NCBI RefSeq assembly: GCF_900110125.1
Contig: NZ_FOCN01000002.1
Coordinates: 1 to 64,000, forward strand
DNA length: 64,000 nucleotides
Direction of reading: 5' to 3'
DNA from: Cryobacterium luteum
Lineage (GTDB): Bacteria > Actinomycetota > Actinomycetes > Actinomycetales > Microbacteriaceae
A program made the translations under genes and the position numbers. Below, piece after piece: positions 34,421 through 43,526 of this stretch. The notes below the pieces were generated by a model. It did no database searches. It had not been told where the DNA came from and was given only the letters and a program-made list of their open reading frames with translations. Position 1 is the stretch's first letter. Each line of letters opens with the position of its first letter.

Positions 34421-37400
34421 GTGCGACTTCTCCCCGTGTTCCGCCTGCACATCACCCCGCCCACGGCGTCATTTCGAGAGCCGACCCGATCGCGGGCTGC
34501 TCGGTCGCTGCGTGCAGGCTGGCTCAGCCTGCTGACCATCCTGGCCGTCATCGCCGGGGTTCTGACGGTACCGTTCGCCGCGCAGGCTGACACGGCCCCA
34601 GTGGATGCCGGCACTCCCGTGACCTTCGCGGCCGACGCGCTCCCCACGGCCCAGATCAACGGCGTCGTCTGGTCTCAGGTCATCGTGGGTAACACCGTGT
34701 ACGCCGGCGGCGAGTTCACCAGGGCGCGGCCGGCCGGCTCGGCCGCCGGAGTCAACGAGGTCGTGCGCAACAACCTGCTCGCCTACAACCTCAGCACCGG
34801 TGTGCTGGTCGCGAGCTTCAATCCTGACCTCAACGGCGCCGTTCGGTCGCTCGTGGCTTCCCCCGACGGCTCCCGGCTCTATGCCGGCGGGGCTTTCACC
34901 ACCGTCGGCGGGGTGGCCCGGTACCGCCTCGCCGCCTTCGACACTGCTAGCGGGTCGCTCATTTCGTCCTGGGCGCCGACCGTCAACGCCTCGGTGAAAT
35001 CGCTGGCCACTTTCGCTGACACCGTCTATGTGGGGGGCGTGTTCACCTCGGCGAGTGGGGCCTCCCGCAATCAAATGGCCGCGTTCGCCGCCTCCAACGG
35101 GGCCATTCGCGATTGGACCGGCACCCCGGCCGGCGGATCGGTCAACGCCTTGGCGGTTTCGCCCGACGGTGCGAAGGTCCTCATCGGTGGCTCCTTCACC
35201 TCCTACAATGGCGGTAACGCTCCCGGCTACGGAATGGCCGCGACAGATTCGATCACCGGTGCGTCGCTGCCCTGGGCCGTGAACACCGTGGTTCGCAACG
35301 GTGGCGTCAACGGGGGCATCACCAGCCTCAGCTCCTCGGCCGAGGGCGCCTTCGGCACCGGTTACGACTATGGCAGCGGGGCGAACTTCGAGGGCACCTT
35401 TCGGGCAAACTGGAGCGACGGTTCGATCATCTGGCTGGAAGACTGCCACGGAGATACCTATTCCGCCGTTCCGGTCGCGGGTGCCGTTTACACGACGGGT
35501 CACCCGCACTACTGCGGCAATCTCGGCAACCTCGGCGGCCCGGTCGAGACCAGCCCGCGTTCCTACCACCGCACCCTGACTTTTTCAATGGCGGCCACGA
35601 GCACGCTCACCCCCAACGCGGTTGGCAGCTACGTCAGCTTCACCGGCCAGCCGAGCCCGAGCCTGTTGACCTTCTACCCCGAGATCAATTCCGGAAAGTT
35701 CACCGGCCAGGGCCAGGGGCCGTGGAACGTCACCGCCAACAGTCAATACCTGCTCTATGGTGGCGAGTTCACCAACGTCAACAACAAGGGACAACAGGGC
35801 CTCGTGCGCTTCGCGAACAAGGCTATTGCCCCGAACAAGGAAGGTCCGCGCGTGGCGAACGCGGCCTTCGCCGCATCCGCTTTCGTACCCACCGCCGACT
35901 CGCTGTCGGCCGGCACCGCCCGCATCGGCTGGAAAGCCGCTTTCGACCGGGACAACGAACAGCTCACCTACGAGGTACTGCGTGATGGTGTCGCCGTGGG
36001 CACGGTGAAGGGCCTCTCGACCGATTGGTCTCGACCGGCCATGGGATTCACCGACAGTGGGCTGACGCCGGGCCAGACCTACGACTACCGCGTGCGGGTG
36101 CAGGATTCCTTCGGCAATGTGAAAACCGGCAATCCCGCGAGCGTGACCGTTTCTGGCTCCGGCGAGTACAACGCCTATGCCCAGACCGTGCAGAGCGACT
36201 CGCCCTCGTCGTACTGGCCGCTCGGCGAACCAACCGGCACGACCGCCTATGACTGGGCTGCCGGCTCCAACGCGACAACAGGAACCGGAGTCACTCGAAA
36301 CGTCGAGGGCGCGCTCGCCGCCGACTCGGGAACGGCCTCGCGATTCAGTGGCACTTCCGCCGGAACCGCCGCCTCATCAGCGTTCGAAACCCCGCGGGGC
36401 GCCTTTGCCGTGGAAGCCTGGGTGAAGACCACCACGACCCGTGGCGGAAAGATCATCGGACTCGGGAGTGCGGCGAGCGGAGCATCCACCGCCTACGACC
36501 GCCAGGTCTACATGGACAACGCCGGCCGCCTCTGGTTCGGGGTGAAGCCCGGAGTGCTCCGCACCGTCAACACGACCGCGTCCTACAACGACGGCCAGTG
36601 GCATCACGTTGTGGCATCGGTCGGGGCCGCCGGCATGTCCCTGTACGTCGATGGCGCTCTCGTGGCACAACGTGCCGACACGACTTCGGCAGCCCCGATC
36701 CAGGGCTACTGGCGCATCGGGGGCGACAATCTCAGCGGGTGGACCAGCCGGCCGGCCAGTGACTACATCGCCGCCGACATCGACGAGGTCGCCGTCTACA
36801 ACACAGCCCTCAGCGCCGGCGCCATCGCCAGGCACAATTCGGTCGGCCGATCCGGCCCCCCCGCCAACGTGGCACCGACGGCTTCGTTCAGCAGCGCCAT
36901 CGCCAATCGTGACCTGAGCGTCGACGCCACCGGATCCACCGATTCCGACGGCACCATCACGAGTTACGCCTGGAATTTCGGCGATGACAGCACCGCGACC
37001 GGCGTCACCGCAACACACTCCTACGCGACCGCCGGCAGTTACCCGGTCACCCTCACGGTCACCGACAACTCCGGCGCCAGCACGGTCACGACCCGTACGG
37101 TGCAGTCTTCAGACCCGGCAGCCAACGTAGCGCCGACCGCCGCGTTCAGCTACCAGGCATCACCGTTGACAGTGACGACGGATGCCTCCGCCTCCGTTGA
37201 CAGCGACGGGACCGTCACCGGGTACAGCTGGGACTTCGGCGATGGGAGCACCGGTACCGGCGCAAGCGCGACTCACTCCTACGCGGCCGCTGGCAGCTAC
37301 GACGTGACTCTCACGGTCACCGACAACTCGACCGCGACCGGGCAGATCGTGCAGACGGTCGTGGTGCCGAACGTGGATCCGAACACCCCACTCGCTACTG

Positions 37401-38008
37401 ACGCGTTCACCCGCACCGTGGCGACCGGGCTGGGCGCCGCCGATACCGGGGGAACCTGGACCACCACCGGTACCGCAGCGAACTACTCGGTGAGCGGCGG
37501 TGTCGGCCGACTCAAGGCCTCGGCCGGCGCCACCGTCAACGCCTATCTCTCCGGCGTCTCCCTGCTCGACACCGACCTGCTCGTCACCACGACCCTTCAG
37601 CAGGATGCGACCGGATCCGGTGCATACACCTCGCTGATCGGTCGCCGGGTCGGCACCGACGACTACCGGGTACGCATAAAGAATCTATCGACCGGGGTGG
37701 TGCAGCTGCAGCTCATGCGCGGCGCCACGAGCCTGAAAGCGCAGAACATCGCCGGCCTGACCTACACAACCGGCAGCGCGATGCAACTCCGCCTGCAGGT
37801 AACCGGGTCGGCACCGACCACCATTCGCGCCAAGATCTGGGCCCTCGGGTCTGTGGAACCGGCGGCGTGGCAGACCACGGCGACGGACTCCACCGCCGCC
37901 CTGCAGACGGCCGGTGCCGTCGGCCTGGCCTTCTATCTGGGGTCGACGGCCACGGTGACGCCCGTCACCGCCACCTTTGACGACCTCATCGTGAAGCGAG
38001 CCGGTTGA
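34421..38008 (+). CDS. Large secreted surface protein: delta-60 propeller, Fn3, LamG, two PKD domains
   Basis: A 1195-residue exported protein. After a long n-region, a signal helix ends VPFAAQADTA. Residues about 50-460 form a delta-60 propeller (VYAGGEFTRARP, LYAGGAFTTVGG, VLIGGSFTSYNG, LLYGGEFTNVNN), closely matching the 30330 protein. An Fn3-like domain follows (about 480-570). A LamG/concanavalin-like domain (about 590-800; FAVEAWVKTTTTRGGKIIGL and WHHVVASVGAAGMSLYVDG) comes next. Two PKD domains (about 815-985; SYAWNFGDDSTATG and GYSWDFGDGSTGTG) and a C-terminal beta-sandwich complete it. GTG start with AAGGA six bases before. No wall anchor. Probably glycan-binding; function unknown. 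Confidence 0.82.
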   Translation: MRLLPVFRLHITPPTASFREPTRSRAARSLRAGWLSLLTILAVIAGVLTVPFAAQADTAPVDAGTPVTFAADALPTAQINGVVWSQVIVGNTVYAGGEFTRARPAGSAAGVNEVVRNNLLAYNLSTGVLVASFNPDLNGAVRSLVASPDGSRLYAGGAFTTVGGVARYRLAAFDTASGSLISSWAPTVNASVKSLATFADTVYVGGVFTSASGASRNQMAAFAASNGAIRDWTGTPAGGSVNALAVSPDGAKVLIGGSFTSYNGGNAPGYGMAATDSITGASLPWAVNTVVRNGGVNGGITSLSSSAEGAFGTGYDYGSGANFEGTFRANWSDGSIIWLEDCHGDTYSAVPVAGAVYTTGHPHYCGNLGNLGGPVETSPRSYHRTLTFSMAATSTLTPNAVGSYVSFTGQPSPSLLTFYPEINSGKFTGQGQGPWNVTANSQYLLYGGEFTNVNNKGQQGLVRFANKAIAPNKEGPRVANAAFAASAFVPTADSLSAGTARIGWKAAFDRDNEQLTYEVLRDGVAVGTVKGLSTDWSRPAMGFTDSGLTPGQTYDYRVRVQDSFGNVKTGNPASVTVSGSGEYNAYAQTVQSDSPSSYWPLGEPTGTTAYDWAAGSNATTGTGVTRNVEGALAADSGTASRFSGTSAGTAASSAFETPRGAFAVEAWVKTTTTRGGKIIGLGSAASGASTAYDRQVYMDNAGRLWFGVKPGVLRTVNTTASYNDGQWHHVVASVGAAGMSLYVDGALVAQRADTTSAAPIQGYWRIGGDNLSGWTSRPASDYIAADIDEVAVYNTALSAGAIARHNSVGRSGPPANVAPTASFSSAIANRDLSVDATGSTDSDGTITSYAWNFGDDSTATGVTATHSYATAGSYPVTLTVTDNSGASTVTTRTVQSSDPAANVAPTAAFSYQASPLTVTTDASASVDSDGTVTGYSWDFGDGSTGTGASATHSYAAAGSYDVTLTVTDNSTATGQIVQTVVVPNVDPNTPLATDAFTRTVATGLGAADTGGTWTTTGTAANYSVSGGVGRLKASAGATVNAYLSGVSLLDTDLLVTTTLQQDATGSGAYTSLIGRRVGTDDYRVRIKNLSTGVVQLQLMRGATSLKAQNIAGLTYTTGSAMQLRLQVTGSAPTTIRAKIWALGSVEPAAWQTTATDSTAALQTAGAVGLAFYLGSTATVTPVTATFDDLIVKRAG

Positions 38009-38085
38009 TCCTGGCCGCCTCCACGAGCCCATCCCTTCGTTCCCGCAGCAGCTGCAATTTTCGCACCACAAGAGAGGGGCTGGTC

Positions 38086-39054
38086 ATGTTCAACCGAGCC
38101 ACGAGTGACCCGCGCGTCGTGATTGCCGTGCTGACCTTTCGCCGACCGGCCGACCTCGAGGAGCTCCTGCCGGAGCTGCTCGACCAGGCAGACATGGTGC
38201 ACGCGCCGGTTGAGATTGTCGTCGTCGACAACGATCCCGAGGCCGGCGCGCGTGCTCTGGTGACCGAAACCAGCTGGTTGGAGGCGCGGCCATCGGCATC
38301 GCAGCGACAGACACCCGTTCGCTACGTGCACGAACCGACCCCGGGAATCGCTTCGGCGCGAAATCGCGCGCTGCAGGAAGGACAGGGCGCCGACCTGCTC
38401 ATCTTCATCGACGATGACGAACGGCCCAGCAGCCACTGGCTGGTGCAACTGCTCGACACCTATTCGACCTACCGACCCGCAGCCGTCGTCGGTCCGGTGC
38501 TCTCGCAGTACGACATTGAACCCGATCAGTGGATTCGGGCCGGCGGCTTCTTCGAGCGTCGCCGGTTCACCACCGGCACACCCGTGTCTCTCGCGGCCAC
38601 GAACAATCTGCTGCTCGATCTCGCTCAGGTTCGCCGTCTGGGGCTCAGCTTTGATGAACGCTTCGGGCTCTCCGGCGGCTCGGACTCGCTGTTCACGCGG
38701 CAGCTGCACCAGCGCGGCGGGCAGATGATCTGGTGCGATGAAGCCATCGTCATCGACATCGTGCCGGCGGACCGCCTCACCAGGGAATGGGTGTTGCAAC
38801 GTGCATTTCGCATGGGCAACACCTGGAGTCGGATCAACCTCGACGAGACCGAAAACGGACAACGCGTTCTGGTGCGGATGAAGCTGCAGGCGCGTGGGGC
38901 CGCCCGGGTCTGCGGCGGAATTATGCGCTACCTCGCCGGATCGCTCGTGGGGCAAGTGCCGTTGCGTGCCCGAGGACTGCGCACCGCCGCCCGCGGAGCG
39001 GGGATGCTGGCCGGTTCGGTTGGGTCGGTGTACCACGAGTACAAGCGTGGCTAG
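38086..39054 (+). CDS. Glycosyltransferase family 2
   Basis: A 322-residue GT-A enzyme. VVIAVLTFRRPADLEELLPE, PVEIVVVDNDPEAGA and TPGIASARNRAL mark the nucleotide-binding half. LLIFIDDDERPSSHWL carries the DxD metal motif, and LSGGSDSLFTRQLHQRG lies near the expected catalytic base. The ATG at 38086 has a strong AGAGAGGGG ribosome-binding site. It overlaps the following glycosyltransferase gene by 8 bp, so the two are co-translated. It follows the large surface protein after 77 bp. Confidence 0.9.
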   Translation: MFNRATSDPRVVIAVLTFRRPADLEELLPELLDQADMVHAPVEIVVVDNDPEAGARALVTETSWLEARPSASQRQTPVRYVHEPTPGIASARNRALQEGQGADLLIFIDDDERPSSHWLVQLLDTYSTYRPAAVVGPVLSQYDIEPDQWIRAGGFFERRRFTTGTPVSLAATNNLLLDLAQVRRLGLSFDERFGLSGGSDSLFTRQLHQRGGQMIWCDEAIVIDIVPADRLTREWVLQRAFRMGNTWSRINLDETENGQRVLVRMKLQARGAARVCGGIMRYLAGSLVGQVPLRARGLRTAARGAGMLAGSVGSVYHEYKRG

Positions 39055-40126
39055 CCGCCGAATTGCCACCGACCGGGCACGGCTCTACCGCACCCTGCGC
39101 AGCGCCCACCTCGAACGAGCGCACGAGCTGCCACCGGCAGCCATTTTGTTCCGCGTCAAAAGGTATGACTTTCACGAAGAACTCACCAAGGGGCTCGTGG
39201 TGGTGCAGGCTCACCCCCTGCACGCTGCCTGGTTGCTGGCCCGTTCCCCGGTCACGACCCTCGAGATCGGCGAACCGCTCATGCTGTCCAGTGTGTGGGC
39301 CAGTGCGCTGGCGATCGGTGCCCTGCGCCTGCGAACGCTGCTCGGTGGTCGCCGATCGACCATCGTGAGCTACGCACTGGAGAACGCCGACCCGTTTGAC
39401 CGCCCGCTCAGCGCTCGCCCACGACTACGCCGCGGTCTCAACGGTCTCGCGGCTCGGTTTGTCTGGCAGCAGACCGACCGTATCGCCTTCGGAACGGATG
39501 CCGCCCGGGTCACCTACCGCAAAGCGCTGCCCGAACCCGCTCGGAATCTGGTCTCAGCCGTCATCCCGGCCCTGCCAGCCTCGTGCACGTGCACCGGCTC
39601 GGACGCTTTCGATGCTCACCGGGTGGTTTTTCTCGGAGCGTTCGTGCCGCGCAAGGGGCTGCCGAACATTCTGGCGGCGTGGCCGCTCGTGACCGCGGTG
39701 CTGCCCCAGGCCCGCCTCACACTCATCGGCAAGGGGGCGCTGGAGAACCAGGTGCGGCAGGCCGCCGCCCTCGACCCGACCATTGAACTGGTTCTTGACC
39801 CGCCACGCAGCGAAATTCACCGGCAGTTGCGCCGGGCCCGGGTACTGGCCCTGCCCAGCCAGCCGGCCCCCACCTGGCGCGAACAGGTCGGCTTGCCGAT
39901 CGTTGAGGGCCTCGCGCACGGCTGCACCATCGTGACCACGACCGAAACCGGGCTCGCAACCTGGCTCGATGAACACGGTCACAACGTGGTCGCGCCCGGC
40001 TGTACCGAACAGCAGCTAGCGGATGCCGTGGCGCACGCCCTGCTGGCGCCACGCCCGCCCGCCAGCGATCTCCCGCCCGTCGACGGGCGGCTCGCCGCCG
40101 ACGCCTGGCTGTTCGCGGGCGCCTGA
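39047..40126 (+). CDS. Glycosyltransferase, GT-B fold (family 4-like)
   Basis: A protein of about 359 residues. The C-terminal half is a clear GT4-like donor domain: VVFLGAFVPRKGLPNILAAW, LTLIGKGALENQVRQ, LALPSQPAPTWREQVGLP and IVEGLAHGCTIVTTTETG. The N-terminal half is more divergent. I place the start at GTG 39047, inside the end of the preceding glycosyltransferase gene; the frame is open further upstream. It converges with the gene at 40166 across 39 bp. Confidence 0.82.
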   Translation: MASRRIATDRARLYRTLRSAHLERAHELPPAAILFRVKRYDFHEELTKGLVVVQAHPLHAAWLLARSPVTTLEIGEPLMLSSVWASALAIGALRLRTLLGGRRSTIVSYALENADPFDRPLSARPRLRRGLNGLAARFVWQQTDRIAFGTDAARVTYRKALPEPARNLVSAVIPALPASCTCTGSDAFDAHRVVFLGAFVPRKGLPNILAAWPLVTAVLPQARLTLIGKGALENQVRQAAALDPTIELVLDPPRSEIHRQLRRARVLALPSQPAPTWREQVGLPIVEGLAHGCTIVTTTETGLATWLDEHGHNVVAPGCTEQQLADAVAHALLAPRPPASDLPPVDGRLAADAWLFAGA

Positions 40127-40165
40127 GCTCGATGCAGCTCAACGGCCGCCGGGCTGGCTCTGCGG

Positions 40166-41158
40166 TCAGCGCGCTCGCACGGCCTGCACGGCCCGGCCAT
40201 ACGCTTCAACATGGTCGGAGGCGCTGACACTCCAGCGGCGGTGCGTGAGGTCGGGGGCGCTGCGCGGCCGCCGAACCCGATCGAGTGCGTCAGCCAAAAC
40301 CTTGGCCGACAGCGGCCCGTCGTAGGTGAGTACCCAGTCGGGACCGACCTCGCCGGCCAACGCTGCGGTCACCGCGTTCGTCGGTACCAGCACCGGACGG
40401 TCGAGCGAGAGGGCCAGCAGGGCGGCACCCGAATTGTGCATCTCGGCGTAGGGCAGCACGACCAGTTCGGCGGCGCCGATGGCGTCGGAGAGCTCGGCAT
40501 CGCTCGCGTGGCGCAGCAGTAATTCGATGCGGCGGTCACCGGCCGCCGCTCGCAGCAGTCGTTGGGCCCGTTCGTTTGATTGGGGAGCACCCACGATCCG
40601 CAGCGACGATTCGACTTCGCCGGGGAACTGGCGGAAGGTCTCGACGAGGCCGTCGACCCCCTTATAGGCACGGATAAGGCCGAAGTACAGCAGGCGGCCT
40701 GAAATCGGCGCCGCGGACGTTCGGTTCGAGTACCAGTCCCGGTAATCGCCGTGCGGGATGGTGCGCTCCAGCGCGCCCTCCGGCACCGGGGTGAACGGGT
40801 TGAGCCGAATCCACAACGTCGTGCGGTGGTCGAATGCGTGCAGCAACCGTCGGTCACGCCGCGGCGCGGCTTCGTGGCTGCGCACGTTGTGCAGGGTGCG
40901 CACCACCGCGGTACGGCGCAGCCGCAGCCGCGCCAGGAGCAGGCGGAACAGCATCCGTTTGGCGAGTGCCCGCCCCGGTGTGCGCCCCTGCAACAGGATC
41001 TCGGGCCAGTGCACGTGAAAGACGTCGTACCGGCCGGTGAGCGCCCGGCGCCAGGTGAAGCCGAACACCTCGACGCTCGGGGCGAGGGCCCGGCTCAACT
41101 GCAGCAGGTAGGGATTCGTCGTGGCACGACCCTCCGGAAACGACTGGAGGACCCGCAC
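40166..41158 (-). CDS. Glycosyltransferase, GT-B fold (GumK/AceC-like)
   Basis: A 330-residue putative glycosyltransferase. YDVFHVHWPEILLQGRTPGR in the N-terminal domain is typical of actinobacterial exopolysaccharide glycosyltransferases. The donor domain has GRLLYFGLIRAYKGVDGLVE, SLRIVGAPQSNERAQ, LVVLPYAEMHNSGAALLALS and LDRPVLVPTNAVTAAL. The GTG start shares one base with the stop of the BY-kinase gene upstream, so it is translated with that operon. Confidence 0.85.
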   Translation of the reverse strand: MRVLQSFPEGRATTNPYLLQLSRALAPSVEVFGFTWRRALTGRYDVFHVHWPEILLQGRTPGRALAKRMLFRLLLARLRLRRTAVVRTLHNVRSHEAAPRRDRRLLHAFDHRTTLWIRLNPFTPVPEGALERTIPHGDYRDWYSNRTSAAPISGRLLYFGLIRAYKGVDGLVETFRQFPGEVESSLRIVGAPQSNERAQRLLRAAAGDRRIELLLRHASDAELSDAIGAAELVVLPYAEMHNSGAALLALSLDRPVLVPTNAVTAALAGEVGPDWVLTYDGPLSAKVLADALDRVRRPRSAPDLTHRRWSVSASDHVEAYGRAVQAVRAR

Positions 41159-42624
41159 TACGACGACCGCGTAGGTTCCGACGTGCGGGAACTGCGTCGA
41201 CCGGTCTCATCGAAGGTGGTGCGCGGCACCCGGGTTGCCGTGACGCGGTTGGTGGTTCCCGGTGGGCGCGGCGCGGTGCCGGTCACCGGAGCGAGAGGAC
41301 CGTAGTACACCTCGGCTCGCCGTTCGCGCACCTGGTTTAGCACGATGCCCAGGATGCGGGCGTTGACCGCTTCGAGCGACTCCAGGGTGGTGGCGAGCTG
41401 CTGGCGGGTGGTCGACTTGTAACGGGCGACGACGATGGCACCGTCGGTGAGGTGCGACAGGCCGAGGGCGTCGGTGGCCGGCAGCAGCGGCGGGGAATCG
41501 ACCACGATGAAGTCGTAATCTTGCAGCAGGCGGTGCATAAGAGTCTTCATCGCGTCCGAACCGAGCAGTTGTCCGGGGTTGGGCGGCACGGCACCGGACG
41601 GCAGCACGTCGAGCCCGTCTGACCAGCGCACGATGGCATCGTCGGGACCGACGTCGCCGAGCAGCACCGTGGTGAGGCCCACGTCACCTTCGAGGTCGCA
41701 CAGTTCGGCGATCGATGGGCGTCGCAGGTCGGCGTCGATCAGGAGTACTCGGGAGGACCGTTCCGCCATGGCTAGGGCCAGGTTGATCGCGGTCGTCGAT
41801 TTGCCGTCGCGCGTGACCGCCGACGTGACCACGGCGCTGCGCGGTGGGCTGTCAACGTCGATGAATTCCAGGTTGGCCCGCACTCGGCGGTACGACTCGG
41901 CCATAGCGCTGTGCGGCATGACCCGCATGACCAGGCCGGCCGGATCGGTGCGTTTCTTGCGACCGACCTTGCCGAGCAGGGGATCAGAGGACACACGATC
42001 GAGATCCTTCTCGGAACTCACCCGGGTGTCGAACATCTCGCGGGCCAGGGCGTACAGCACACCGAGCACGAGCCCCACCAGCAACCCGGTGAGCACGATG
42101 AGCTGCGTGTTCGGTGCAAAGGGGCTGCCGGGAAGTTGGGCTGGCGATACGGTCTTGACGGTGATCGATGGCAGGTTGTCCGGCCCCTTGGGCGCCAGGT
42201 TTTCCACCGCTGTCGCGAGCGAATCGGAGACGGCGTCGGCGAGTTCCACGGCCTGCACCGCCGATCGGCTGGTGACGGTGATCTCGATGAACACCGTATT
42301 GAGAGGAGTGACTGCGGACACTCGGGAAGCGAGGGCCGGAGTGGAGATGTCCAGTCCGAGCCGGCTAATCACCGGGCCCAGCACCGTCGGCGTCGTGGCG
42401 AGTTGGGCATAGGACTCAACCAGGTTCTGCGTGAACGTCGATGTTTGCAGCAGCTCACTGGTGGTTTCCCCGCGGTCGCTCGTGACGAAAACGCTGTTGG
42501 TGGCCTGGTATTGGGCCGGGAGGGTGGCCGCGTAGCCCCAGGCCACAGCGCCGCCGAGGAGGCCCACGATGATGATGAGCAGCCACCGTCTCGTGATGGT
42601 CCTCAAATAGTCGATTGGTTCCAC
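41158..42624 (-). CDS. Wzz/BY-kinase: chain-length determinant with bacterial tyrosine kinase
   Basis: A 488-residue polysaccharide co-polymerase. An N-terminal Wzz domain has one membrane helix at residues 15-35 and a second near 175-195, with an extracellular part between. The cytoplasmic kinase has Walker A SAVTRDGKSTTAINLALAMA, Walker A' VLLIDADLRRPS and Walker B DFIVVDSPPLLPATDA. Fusion of both parts is the Gram-positive/actinobacterial variant of the proteobacterial type. The C-terminus has few tyrosines (EVYYGPL) and a Thr/Arg/Pro-rich tail rather than the usual Tyr cluster. It should control polymer length and export. Confidence 0.92.
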   Translation of the reverse strand: MEPIDYLRTITRRWLLIIIVGLLGGAVAWGYAATLPAQYQATNSVFVTSDRGETTSELLQTSTFTQNLVESYAQLATTPTVLGPVISRLGLDISTPALASRVSAVTPLNTVFIEITVTSRSAVQAVELADAVSDSLATAVENLAPKGPDNLPSITVKTVSPAQLPGSPFAPNTQLIVLTGLLVGLVLGVLYALAREMFDTRVSSEKDLDRVSSDPLLGKVGRKKRTDPAGLVMRVMPHSAMAESYRRVRANLEFIDVDSPPRSAVVTSAVTRDGKSTTAINLALAMAERSSRVLLIDADLRRPSIAELCDLEGDVGLTTVLLGDVGPDDAIVRWSDGLDVLPSGAVPPNPGQLLGSDAMKTLMHRLLQDYDFIVVDSPPLLPATDALGLSHLTDGAIVVARYKSTTRQQLATTLESLEAVNARILGIVLNQVRERRAEVYYGPLAPVTGTAPRPPGTTNRVTATRVPRTTFDETGRRSSRTSEPTRSS

Positions 42625-42697
42625 AGCATTCTCCGTCCGGTTGCGCCCACACTACAATCAAGCTGATCAAAACTCACCTCCGAACTCCTGAGGTAGC

Positions 42698-42716
42698 ATC
42701 CCCAGTAGGGGGCACA
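42698..42716. promoter_or_regulatory. GC-rich interrupted palindrome, EPS-locus motif (copy 4, inverted)
   Basis: CATCCCCAGTAGGGGGCAC on the plus strand; on the minus strand it reads GTGCCCCCTACTGGGGATG, 74 bp before the BY-kinase start. It has the tightest spacing (4 nt) of the four copies. Confidence 0.45.
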
Positions 42717-42752
42717 CGGCAGGACCGGGCTTGAGCCGAGCGGATGCGCGAA

Positions 42753-43526
42753 TCAGGATCGGGCGACTCTGACACGACCCAGCGAGCTCATGTCCCGAAA
42801 CCATTTGGCGAGGGCGAGTGCGAGATAGACCGTGTTGGCGACGAAGAGCAGGCTGTACAGGCCGAGAAAGGCCAGCGGGGCGCCGAGCAGCACGAAGGCC
42901 AGGCAGAGCACCCCATAATCGGTGGGCAGGCCGAGCAGGGACCGCACTACGGTGCGCGGAGCGGTGGAGAGCGGGGCGGCCTCAGCATGTTTGGCCTTGA
43001 GCAGATCGTTGAGAATCATCGCGAAGAACGACACAGCGGCTACGGCCGTGAACCCGATCGGCACGAGCAACCAGGCCGAATTCGTGAGCGGAAAGTGCGT
43101 GAACATGGTGATGAGCACCGCCAGGTGCAGGGTCGAGATCTTGATGGAGTCCACGACGTGGTCGAGCCATTCGCCCGACGGCGAGCCGCCACCGCGCAAA
43201 CGAGCGACCTGGCCGTCGGCCGAGTCGAAGGCGTACCCGGTGGCCAGGAGCAGCCAGACGACGATTCCAAGCCACCAGCTTGGCTCACCGATCGCGAGCA
43301 GGCCGATGGCGCAGAACGTGAAGCCGGCGCTGATCGCGGTGACGTTGTTGGGGGTGAGGCCCAGCCGATAGGCGCCGGCCGCGAGATAACGGCCAACCCG
43401 GCGGTTGACGTAGACGGAGTACGGCGGCGCCCCACGCGCCGCCGTCTTCTGCGCCAACGACAAACGGCGCACGGTGTCAGAGTATGTTTCGGTCGACCGG
43501 ATTGCCTGGGCTGAGGTGCTGGTCAT
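42753..43526 (-). CDS. CDP-alcohol phosphatidyltransferase
   Basis: A 257-residue membrane enzyme with about six helices. The complete CDP-alcohol phosphotransferase signature D-x2-DG-x2-AR-x8-G-x3-D-x3-D is present, with DSADGQVARL then GEWLDHVVDSIK. These enzymes join a phospho-alcohol from a CDP donor to an acceptor alcohol such as glycerol, inositol or a polyprenyl sugar. Within this locus and with a TagD-like cytidylyltransferase at 29558, it may add a phosphoglycerol-type group to the glycan or its lipid. It overlaps the preceding glycosyltransferase gene by 4 bp. Confidence 0.9.
   Translation of the reverse strand: MTSTSAQAIRSTETYSDTVRRLSLAQKTAARGAPPYSVYVNRRVGRYLAAGAYRLGLTPNNVTAISAGFTFCAIGLLAIGEPSWWLGIVVWLLLATGYAFDSADGQVARLRGGGSPSGEWLDHVVDSIKISTLHLAVLITMFTHFPLTNSAWLLVPIGFTAVAAVSFFAMILNDLLKAKHAEAAPLSTAPRTVVRSLLGLPTDYGVLCLAFVLLGAPLAFLGLYSLLFVANTVYLALALAKWFRDMSSLGRVRVARS

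Noticed and set aside
42625..42752. Intrinsic terminator at the CCCC/GGGG palindrome 42698-42716
   Set aside because: The stem is only 4-5 bp with no T-run. Its recurrence before other genes of the locus fits a binding site better.
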